A stretch of 51,747 nt of DNA from Bacteroidales bacterium (GTDB lineage: Bacteria > Bacteroidota > Bacteroidia > Bacteroidales > JAADGE01). Positions 1 to 8,033 of the stretch are shown here, in pieces; position 1 is the stretch's first letter, and every line of letters begins with the position of its first letter. Where the stretch lies: contig JAOZMB010000007.1 of NCBI GenBank assembly GCA_029934515.1, positions 1 to 51,747 on the forward strand, given 5' to 3'. A program made the translations under genes and the position numbers. The notes under the pieces were generated by a model. That model was not told where the DNA came from. It did not search any database and worked only from the letters and a program-made list of their open reading frames with translations.

Positions 1-96
1 GTAAATTACGAATTATAAATTATGAATTGGTTTACACCTGATAATAAGTATTTTACAAAAAACAAATCATGAAGTTATTTTTTAACCATTACTTAG
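1..96. repeat. Interspersed repeat A, copy 1 (at window edge)
   Basis: Same sequence as 23363-23444 with a ~14-bp extra segment (taaattatgaattg). Confidence 0.9.
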
Positions 97-104
97 CAAA
101 TTAT

Positions 105-154
105 ATAATATACAACAAGAAAATAATAATATTTTTTTCCTTGTTGTATATTAT
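105..154 (-). terminator. Hairpin terminator downstream of the aminotransferase gene
   Basis: 15-bp perfect inverted repeat, arms 105-119 (ataatatacaacaag sense) and 140-154, 20-nt loop, next to T/A runs, just past the stop at 158. Confidence 0.7.
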
Positions 155-157
155 TTT

Positions 158-1387
158 TTAATTATAAAACTTATTTTTATATACTTTTAGTGCTTCTTCT
201 ATAATTTTAACTGAGCGTTCCAAGTCTTCTGTTTTAAGTACGTAAGCAATTCTTATTTCATTTTTTCCTTTTCCATGAGTTGAGTAAAATCCTGTCGCTG
301 GCGCAAGCATTACAGTTTCGTTTTTGTATTCAAAATCGTTAAGTAGCCATACACAAAAATCTTCAGCATCTTCAACAGGTAATTTTACAACAGTGTAAAA
401 AGCACCCTTAGGCATAGGAGCATATACACCATCGATTTTATTTAATGCTTTTATAATGTAATTTCTTCTTTTAATGTATTCATTATAAACTTTATCGAAA
501 TATTCTTTCCCGACCTTTAATGAAGCTTCTCCTGCAATTTGTCCCAAAAGAGGAGGGCTTAATCTTGCCTGAGCATATTTTAAAGCTGTTTCAATAACTG
601 TTTTATTTCTGCTGACAAATGCGCCTATTCTAAGACCACATTCGCTGTATCTTTTTGAAACGGAGTCAAATAATATTGCATTTTTATCTAATCCTTTAAG
701 CTGTAAAACAGAATAATGTTCGTTGCCATCGTAACAAAATTCCCTATAAACCTCATCCGTAAACAAAAACAAATTGTACTTAATAACAAGGTCTCTTAAT
801 TGTCTTAATTCTTCTTTTGAATATAAATATCCAGTAGGATTGTTTGGATTACAAATCAAAATAGCTTTTGTTTTGTTTGTTATAAGTTTTTCGAACTCGC
901 TTATAGACGGCAAAGCAAAACCAGACTCGATATAAGAAGTAACAGGGACAATTTTAACTCCTGCCTGAACAGCAAAACCATTATAATTTGTATAAAAAGG
1001 TTCTGGAATTATCACCTCATCACCTGGATCCATTGTAACAAGAAAAGCAAATATAATCGCTTCCGATCCACCAGTTGTAACCAATATATTTTCAAAATTA
1101 ATATCAATTCCTACATTCTTATAATAATCAGCAAGCCCTTTTCTATACGATTCATTTCCAGCTGAATGACTATAAGCGGCAATTTTAATATTCAAATTTT
1201 TGATTGCATCATAAGCAATATCAGGAGTATTAATATCTGGTTGTCCAATATTAAGATGATAAACTTTTGTACCTCTTTTCTTAGCCGCTTCTGCATAAGG
1301 TACTAATTTCCTTATAGGTGATGCAGGCATTATTGAACTTCTTTCTGATAATTTTAACATTTTATTATTATTTTTGATTTCAAACAT
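158..1387 (-). CDS. Pyridoxal-phosphate aminotransferase class I/II (aspartate aminotransferase-like)
   Basis: 409 aa ORF; NPNNPTGYLYS, FTDEVYREF and SVSKRYSECGLRIGAF (PLP-lysine region) are typical class I/II aminotransferase motifs. Confidence 0.93.
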   Translation of the reverse strand: MFEIKNNNKMLKLSERSSIMPASPIRKLVPYAEAAKKRGTKVYHLNIGQPDINTPDIAYDAIKNLNIKIAAYSHSAGNESYRKGLADYYKNVGIDINFENILVTTGGSEAIIFAFLVTMDPGDEVIIPEPFYTNYNGFAVQAGVKIVPVTSYIESGFALPSISEFEKLITNKTKAILICNPNNPTGYLYSKEELRQLRDLVIKYNLFLFTDEVYREFCYDGNEHYSVLQLKGLDKNAILFDSVSKRYSECGLRIGAFVSRNKTVIETALKYAQARLSPPLLGQIAGEASLKVGKEYFDKVYNEYIKRRNYIIKALNKIDGVYAPMPKGAFYTVVKLPVEDAEDFCVWLLNDFEYKNETVMLAPATGFYSTHGKGKNEIRIAYVLKTEDLERSVKIIEEALKVYKNKFYN

Positions 1388-1410
1388 GTGTAATAATATT
1401 TGAAAATTGT

Positions 1411-1830
1411 TTAATTTTCGTTATTTATATCTCCTTTTATTTTTAATACTACTGGTGAATTTTTTGCATTCGAATAAACAGTAACAGATTTTGTAAACTG
1501 TCCGTCTCTTCCTTTTGTATTAAATTTCACTTTAATTTCTCCTTTCTCATCTACTTTTATAGGTTCTTTTGGATATGCAGGCGTTGTACAGCCACAAGAC
1601 GTTTTTATATTTGTTATAATCAAAGGTTCATCTCCCTCGTTTTTGAATATAAATATTGTATTAACATCTCCTCCACCCTCAATAACACCAAAATCATGAA
1701 TAAGTTTGCTTTCAAATTTCATCTCCGATGTTCCTTTAATAATACTATTTTCGTTATCATTGTTCTTTTCTGAGCATTCGTAAAAAACAAAAATAATTAA
1801 AATAATAGATATAAAATATAATTTTTTCAT
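1411..1830 (-). CDS. DUF1573 domain lipoprotein
   Basis: Lipoprotein signal (FVFYEC) and HDFGVIEGGGDVNTIFIFKNEGDEPLIITNIKTSCGCTTP, characteristic of DUF1573. Confidence 0.88.
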   Translation of the reverse strand: MKKLYFISIILIIFVFYECSEKNNDNENSIIKGTSEMKFESKLIHDFGVIEGGGDVNTIFIFKNEGDEPLIITNIKTSCGCTTPAYPKEPIKVDEKGEIKVKFNTKGRDGQFTKSVTVYSNAKNSPVVLKIKGDINNEN

Positions 1831-1918
1831 TTTTAATATAATTTTTGGTTATCAAAATTATTGTTAAATTCTGTAATTTGTCGCATGTTGTACATTTGTC
1901 AAAAAATTATATATAACA

Positions 1919-1950
1919 ACAGGAATACCTCATCTAAAAAATATTCCTGT
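1919..1950 (-). terminator. Putative terminator hairpin downstream of 2018..2479
   Basis: 9-bp inverted repeat acaggaata / tattcctgt (1919-1927 / 1942-1950). Confidence 0.4.
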
Positions 1951-2017
1951 GATTACTATTATACATGATTTATCTAATAATTTAACTTTTCAAAATTTCA
2001 TTCTTAATTATCATTAA

Positions 2018-2479
2018 TCACTGATTTTTTCCAACATAAGATAATATTCCCACAGCGCATGTTTTACTATCACCTTTATCTTTCTTAAAACGTATAGAAA
2101 CATAATACATTCCCGACTTACGACAAACAAAATTAAAAATAGATCCTTTCGCTTTTATGGTTGAATTAAGTGGGTTTGTTTTTTCTGGATTTTGGCTGTC
2201 ATAAAGTGTCAAAACAACTTTATCTTCGAACCCCTGAGGTGTGCACAGAATAAAACGATAAACAGTTCCGGCATTCAAAACTACTGTCCACTTTGTTCCT
2301 GATTCTTTATCCGGTTTAGTTTTTTTAAGTTTAGTATTAAAATCTCTTAAATATATCGCATTTTTTCCTTCCGTAGCACATCTATAAACCATTTGCTGTT
2401 TACACTGTGCTTTTACATCACTATTTTGTGCAAAAATTAATAATGAAGCCAAGAATATAATAATCGTTGTTTTTTTCAT
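2018..2479 (-). CDS. Hypothetical secreted protein
   Basis: 153 aa, N-terminal signal peptide MKKTTIIIFLASLLIFAQNSDVKAQ; no recognised domain. Confidence 0.7.
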   Translation of the reverse strand: MKKTTIIIFLASLLIFAQNSDVKAQCKQQMVYRCATEGKNAIYLRDFNTKLKKTKPDKESGTKWTVVLNAGTVYRFILCTPQGFEDKVVLTLYDSQNPEKTNPLNSTIKAKGSIFNFVCRKSGMYYVSIRFKKDKGDSKTCAVGILSYVGKNQ

Positions 2480-2480
2480 A

Positions 2481-3383
2481 TTAGTATGAAATTAATTTGT
2501 TTCGTATTTTTATTATTAATTCTGAAATTTCCTTTAACTGCTCATCACTTACTGTTACCACCGTAAAATCACCTTGAACAGTAGTAGGTATTCCGTCTAT
2601 CATAATTTCTTCTTTTTTTCCTTTTTCAATAGTAATTGTTACCTCTTCGTAAGCTTCTTCTATCTGCTCGAAGTCTCTTATTAGTTTTGCAAAATCTGGT
2701 TTTTTTTTGAAAAATTTTATAACATCCATCAGGTCTCTAAGTATAACTTTTTGCGAACCTATTCTTTCTTTTAAATCTTGTGTAGGTTTAAAGTTATTAA
2801 CTTTGCATGCCAGATAAAGTCCTTCTAACCAAACTCCTGTTACCATCAATGCGCTTAGGTCGCTTCTGCTTGTTTCTCTAAGATTTTTGCTCATCCTGTT
2901 ATAACTACTTACCGATAAAAACATTAGCGAATCAAGGTCTTCCCGATTTGTTGCAAGTCTTTTCAAAGTCTGGAAATCAAAAAACTGGTCTATATCCAAG
3001 TCATCAGATAACCTTTTTATAACTTTTAGATATTCAAGAATTGAATTTGTTTTCTTGTATATATTAAGGTATCCCAAATCGGAGCTATAAAATCCAAGTC
3101 CAAGCGCTTTTTTGAAATTTGTTTCATAATTATTTGCTACATTAGCAGGGACAATGTAATTTTTTGAAAAAGGAACATTCAAATTTTCAATAACAGCCGC
3201 CATCTCAACAGATGTTGAAAAACTTGATATAATTCTGTCTATTGGTCCGGTGTCAATTATTTCTGTTTCAAAAAGTTCATCTTCTGGGAAATAATCAATT
3301 TCATCTTCGTCATCAATTTCATTGCAATTACAGGTAAACAAAGCTGTAAGCAATATTATGTAAAATAATATTTTTTTTATCAT
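2481..3383 (-). CDS. Hypothetical lipoprotein
   Basis: 300 aa with lipobox-like LLTALFTCNC; 1-nt gap to 2018..2479, likely co-transcribed. Confidence 0.7.
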   Translation of the reverse strand: MIKKILFYIILLTALFTCNCNEIDDEDEIDYFPEDELFETEIIDTGPIDRIISSFSTSVEMAAVIENLNVPFSKNYIVPANVANNYETNFKKALGLGFYSSDLGYLNIYKKTNSILEYLKVIKRLSDDLDIDQFFDFQTLKRLATNREDLDSLMFLSVSSYNRMSKNLRETSRSDLSALMVTGVWLEGLYLACKVNNFKPTQDLKERIGSQKVILRDLMDVIKFFKKKPDFAKLIRDFEQIEEAYEEVTITIEKGKKEEIMIDGIPTTVQGDFTVVTVSDEQLKEISELIIKIRNKLISY

Positions 3384-3459
3384 AATGTATCTACTTTAAA
3401 AAATATTTCAAAAGTATAAAAAATAAATCAATAACAAAAAATGATTTATTTTACTGATT

Positions 3460-6400
3460 TTATTTTTTCTTGATTTTTATTTTTTTTGAATTATCAACTA
3501 TTACTGCTATTTTTTTATTTTTTTTCAAAATATTAACTTCACCAAAGAAATTAGTAATTTTCTTTAAATGCTCAAAATATAATGGCGGGTACAAAAGTAT
3601 TGATATTATCCAAATAATTACTATATTAACCCAATATGTACTATAATATTTTCCAAGAAAATATTTACCTGGAGCATAAAAATGACTTCTTATTCCAATA
3701 AATGATGAGTTATCTGGTTTAAGAAAAATTGGTTCTTCTTGTCTAATCAGTTTATTTTTGTAACGTAAAATTTTATTTTTTTCATATACATTTCGAACAA
3801 TATCGTCAAGATGCTCGTTGTGATATTTATTTCGCATTCTCTTATAATTTCCTTTACGTCTTTCGTTTTGATAACGTTTCATATATTCAATTCGCTGATT
3901 TGCACGAGCATAAACAAGCAGATAAAACGATTTCCAAGCTTCAAAATGCTCTAACAACTTTTCACCTGTTTCATCTATATCATATTCTTTTAATGTAAGT
4001 TTATCAAACAATTTGTTATTTATAAACAACAAATCCTCATCTTTAACCTTAATTTTTTTATTTTTAGATTCAAAATATTTCTTAACTTTTTTGACTTCTT
4101 TATTTTCTTTTATAGCTTCATTTTTTAATAAAGCAAACTCTTCGAGTTTCTTTTTATTTAAAGAATCTTTGTTTGCATTTTTTTCTGTAAGTTCGTTTTC
4201 AATAATTTCTATCGCATCAAGCGATTCAATAAGTCTTGGGATATAATGAGTTTCTTTAAATGCTGCATTACTTTTTTGTTGTTCGTATTCAAAATACGGT
4301 TTTTTAAATTTATTTTCTTTGTATTGTTCCACAATAAGTGCCTCATAAGCCCAACGCGATACCATAAATTCAGCAATCAATGGCACTTTATCAACGCTTC
4401 CAAGTGTTCTATTAAGTTTATCAAAACTAAACATAGCCCCTCCAAGCGACATTAACGGTATCATTATAACTGGAATAAGTATATATATAGTAACCGCCGA
4501 ATTAAATGTTGCAGAGATATTTAGACCTGTCATATTTGCAAAAACAAATGTAGAAAATAGAACCAGCCAATATTCCAAAAACATACCTTCTATTCCGAGT
4601 ATCGAATTTCCTATAACAACAAATAATGCCGCCTGAATTGCAGAAATAGTAACAAGAATTACAACTTTTGACATCAGATATGACGACCTACTAAGATTAA
4701 GAAATTTTTCTCGTTTTAATATTTTACGGTCTCTAAAAATTTCTTCTGCACTTACTGTTAGACCAAGAAATAAAGCTACAACTATACTCATAAATATATA
4801 CGGCGGTATATTTTCATTATCATAAAAAACATAAACCGAAGAAGTCGGGTCTGCTATGTATCTGACCAGAAATGCAAGTATAAATCCCAAAAGAGGTGCT
4901 TCCAGTAAAGTTAGCAGAATATATTGTTTGTTGCTTATTTTTGACAATACATCTCTGACTGTAAATATTCTGAATTGTTTGAACCAAGTCGGAATTTTTA
5001 AAGCGACTGGTGGGTCGTCTTTTATTATTTCAATATTTTCGGGTTGAATTTTTTCATGATAATATTTATTCCATTTTTCTGGTAATATTTTTCTTTTATC
5101 AGTATATTGACCGAATTCATCTACTATTTCTGATTCAATAATATCAAAAATCAGTTCTGGCGTAACATTTCCGCAAACCTGACATTCTCCTACGCCACTA
5201 TTAATTTGATTATCAATAGTTTTAAAATAAACAATAGCTTCGACAGGATTTCCAAAATAAACCATATAACCACCTTGGTCGAGTATTATCATTCTGTCGA
5301 ACATTTTATATATCTCCGATGACGGCTGATGTATCACAACAAAAATCAATTTGCCTTTTTGCGTAAGCTCGCTCAGTAATTCCATTACATTCTCGGAGTC
5401 TCTCGAAGATAGCCCCGATGTTGGTTCGTCAACAAATAGAATAGAAGGCTCTCTAATTAATTCTAATGCAATATTTAATCGTTTTCGTTGTCCACCGCTA
5501 ATTGTTTTATTCATCGGGTTTCCAACTTTCAGATTAATTTTTTCAATTAATCCAAGATCTTTTAAAGTTTTATTTACAAGTTTAATAATTTCCTCATCTG
5601 ATTTATCTTTAAAACACAATTTTGCGTTATAATAAAGATTTTGAAATACAGTAAGTTCTTCTATCAATAAGTCGTCCTGCGGAATATATCCAATTACACC
5701 TTCGAGTTCTTTTTGTTCTTTGTGCAGGTCTATTCCATTTATCAATAATCTTCCTTTTGAAGGTTTTGTTATACCCGATAGCATATTTACAAGAGTAGTT
5801 TTTCCTGAACCGCTTGCGCCCATTATACCTATTAATTTTCCATGATTTACCGAAAAATTAATATCTCTTATTCCAAGGTCTCCTGTTTTAAATTTATATT
5901 CAACATTTTCTACTGAAAACGATAGTTTTGAAAATTCAAGGTCTTCCAGATAACGAGCCGTAATATCACTGTAATATATTGGTTTTCCTTTTGGCAATTT
6001 AATAGTGCTTCCTGGTGCAAACAAATATATTCTATTATTATGTACTCCTGAGCTGTTCAAAAAAACGTCTTGTGTTCCTGTATATTTTAGGAAATATAGT
6101 TCTGCACTTTTTATTTGAAGCAGAATAATACTTCCATTTATTGTTTCAGATTTAATTTTTTTACAAGATTCTTTTATATCATCTTTATCATTTATTATTA
6201 AAATAGATTCCGAGTCTTGTTCTATATAATTTTCTTTAACAACAAAATTATCAATTTCATTAAATTCATTTTTTGACACATTAAATACATCTGCAACCGT
6301 ATTTATTATTGCCATTCTTTGGTCTGTGAATTTTTTTTCTGCATTTATAAGTTCGAAGAGTCTTACAAGTACAATAACTTTTTGTTTATGGTTAAGTGTT

Positions 6401-6678
6401 CTATTAATTCTTCGACAGATTCCAAGTACTCTAACCGAATCACCTACTTTTGTTAGTGCGGATTTTCCTGTTCTTCTTTTTTTTGCTCTTTTTCTTTTTT
6501 TGTCTTCTAATTCAGCTTTTTGAGTAAATAGATCCATATACTCTTTAACCAACTCTTCACTGAGCTGAGAAGTCAAGAAGGTCTCAACATATTTAACTTC
6601 TTTGGTTTCTACCCCTTCGTCTTGCTTTGCAATTATTGCGAAAAGCTGCATAAGGGCTTTTAGTATCTCTTCACTCAT
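3460..6678 (-). CDS. ABCG-type ABC transporter (ATPase fused to ABC-2 permease) with N-terminal TerB-like domain
   Basis: Walker A GASGSGKTT, signature ISGGQRKR, Walker B ILFVDEPTSGL; TM segments after residue ~580; N-terminal all-helical TerB-like region (IAKQDEGVETKEVKYVETFL). Confidence 0.85.
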   Translation of the reverse strand: MSEEILKALMQLFAIIAKQDEGVETKEVKYVETFLTSQLSEELVKEYMDLFTQKAELEDKKRKRAKKRRTGKSALTKVGDSVRVLGICRRINRTLNHKQKVIVLVRLFELINAEKKFTDQRMAIINTVADVFNVSKNEFNEIDNFVVKENYIEQDSESILIINDKDDIKESCKKIKSETINGSIILLQIKSAELYFLKYTGTQDVFLNSSGVHNNRIYLFAPGSTIKLPKGKPIYYSDITARYLEDLEFSKLSFSVENVEYKFKTGDLGIRDINFSVNHGKLIGIMGASGSGKTTLVNMLSGITKPSKGRLLINGIDLHKEQKELEGVIGYIPQDDLLIEELTVFQNLYYNAKLCFKDKSDEEIIKLVNKTLKDLGLIEKINLKVGNPMNKTISGGQRKRLNIALELIREPSILFVDEPTSGLSSRDSENVMELLSELTQKGKLIFVVIHQPSSEIYKMFDRMIILDQGGYMVYFGNPVEAIVYFKTIDNQINSGVGECQVCGNVTPELIFDIIESEIVDEFGQYTDKRKILPEKWNKYYHEKIQPENIEIIKDDPPVALKIPTWFKQFRIFTVRDVLSKISNKQYILLTLLEAPLLGFILAFLVRYIADPTSSVYVFYDNENIPPYIFMSIVVALFLGLTVSAEEIFRDRKILKREKFLNLSRSSYLMSKVVILVTISAIQAALFVVIGNSILGIEGMFLEYWLVLFSTFVFANMTGLNISATFNSAVTIYILIPVIMIPLMSLGGAMFSFDKLNRTLGSVDKVPLIAEFMVSRWAYEALIVEQYKENKFKKPYFEYEQQKSNAAFKETHYIPRLIESLDAIEIIENELTEKNANKDSLNKKKLEEFALLKNEAIKENKEVKKVKKYFESKNKKIKVKDEDLLFINNKLFDKLTLKEYDIDETGEKLLEHFEAWKSFYLLVYARANQRIEYMKRYQNERRKGNYKRMRNKYHNEHLDDIVRNVYEKNKILRYKNKLIRQEEPIFLKPDNSSFIGIRSHFYAPGKYFLGKYYSTYWVNIVIIWIISILLYPPLYFEHLKKITNFFGEVNILKKNKKIAVIVDNSKKIKIKKK

Positions 6679-6967
6679 TTTTTAAAATTCAAAAATTTAG
6701 TCAATACAATTAATCTAATTTACAACTATTTTTTGTTTCATTAATTTTAAGACTTTTACAAAAGTATATTTTATTTATCAAAAATCGTAAAAAAACATTT
6801 ATCATTAACTTTAATTTCGTTAACTTAATACTAATAAATAAAATTATTTTCAAACAAATAACAATATTTAATATCAATATTCAAAACATCAACAACATCA
6901 AAAAAACTTTGCAAATGTATATACTAATAAATAATTAAATTTTTGTTATAATTGTTTATTTTCTATC

Positions 6968-6996
6968 AGGGGGATTTTTCATTCTATTTTCCCCCT
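6968..6996 (-). terminator. Putative terminator downstream of the SiaC-like gene
   Basis: 7-bp GC-rich inverted repeat aggggga (6968-6974) / tccccct (6990-6996). Confidence 0.45.
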
Positions 6997-7034
6997 AATT
7001 TTGTTTTATAATTATATCTGATATATTTTTACAA

Positions 7035-7424
7035 TTAATCAATAGAATAGCTTACTTGTTCGAAAGGTATTTCTACTATATCTGCGTATTCTTCACCTGC
7101 TTCTTCCATATCTTCGTCATCGTCTGGGAAATGCCATCTTGCGAGAACATCTTTTCCGTCATCATACATATCTTCTAATTTTAACAAAATATCAAGAATA
7201 AGCTTCGATGATGCTGTATTGAAATATTCAAGTTTAAAATTAAAGATTGTTTTTTTCAGGGGTTCTTCAGCATAATCGTCCAGCCATTCAAGAATTGGGT
7301 CATAAAAAGCTACAACGTCTTCTGGTAATGATCTTCCTGAAATTTCAAGATGTGGGTTCGATTTATTTACATCTAATGTTACAGCAGGTGTATCATCAGT
7401 GCCTTGTATTTTTATTACTTGCAT
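7035..7424 (-). CDS. SiaC-family regulatory phosphoprotein (DUF1987)
   Basis: TPAVTLDVNKSNPHLEISGRSLPEDVVAFYDPILEWLDDY and LEYFNTASSKLILDIL match the SiaC/DUF1987 pattern, including the putative phospho-acceptor region NTASSK. Confidence 0.85.
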   Translation of the reverse strand: MQVIKIQGTDDTPAVTLDVNKSNPHLEISGRSLPEDVVAFYDPILEWLDDYAEEPLKKTIFNFKLEYFNTASSKLILDILLKLEDMYDDGKDVLARWHFPDDDEDMEEAGEEYADIVEIPFEQVSYSID

Positions 7425-7431
7425 ATTTTTA

Positions 7432-8010
7432 TTATTTTTGTCTGGAAATAGTTGATGTTAATACAAAGAATGAATTTTTTTCATCTATTTCAAGAAATGA
7501 ATATATTAATTTTTCGCCAGTTTTTCTGGCAATGTCAATAAAGCCAAGTCCTGCTCCTCCTTTTGGCGTTAGCCTTCCTTCTCTCATTTGTTGTTTATAC
7601 AATTGTTTTAGTCCGTTTTTGTCAAGGTTATTAATGTTTTCAAGCATTTTCTTCAAGGATTGTACTTTCTCTCTTTTAATAATATTACCGGTTGTAATAT
7701 TATATTCATTATCATCTTTACTTACAAGAAAAATTCCGCGTCCATCTTTTGAAGAGACTATATTATGTCTGTTCTCTGCATGTTTGCTAATATTTTGTAA
7801 ACATTCAACCATAACGTGAAAGACCTTTTTTTGTACAGAGTTAGGGTCATTTTCTAATGACATATTATTTTCTGTCAAAGATGTAAAGGCTTTTGTAATT
7901 TGATGCGTGATCTCGCCTTCGTAGGCAAGGTTTATCTTATTCCTTTTCATCTTTACATAAAAATCATACACAAAGTCTAATGAGTTCTGTTTGTCAAATT
8001 TTTCTATCAT
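7432..8010 (-). CDS. SiaB-family protein kinase (DUF6272)
   Basis: 192 aa; VFHVMVECLQNISKHAEN and GGAGLGFIDIARKTGEKLIY; 8 nt from the SiaC-like gene. Confidence 0.8.
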   Translation of the reverse strand: MIEKFDKQNSLDFVYDFYVKMKRNKINLAYEGEITHQITKAFTSLTENNMSLENDPNSVQKKVFHVMVECLQNISKHAENRHNIVSSKDGRGIFLVSKDDNEYNITTGNIIKREKVQSLKKMLENINNLDKNGLKQLYKQQMREGRLTPKGGAGLGFIDIARKTGEKLIYSFLEIDEKNSFFVLTSTISRQK

Positions 8011-8033
8011 AATTTAACATTATTGAAAGTTAT

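Noticed and set aside
7247-7819. 190-aa plus-strand ORF
   Set aside because: Antisense shadow of the SiaB- and SiaC-like genes; no recognisable domain and low-complexity hydrophobic composition.
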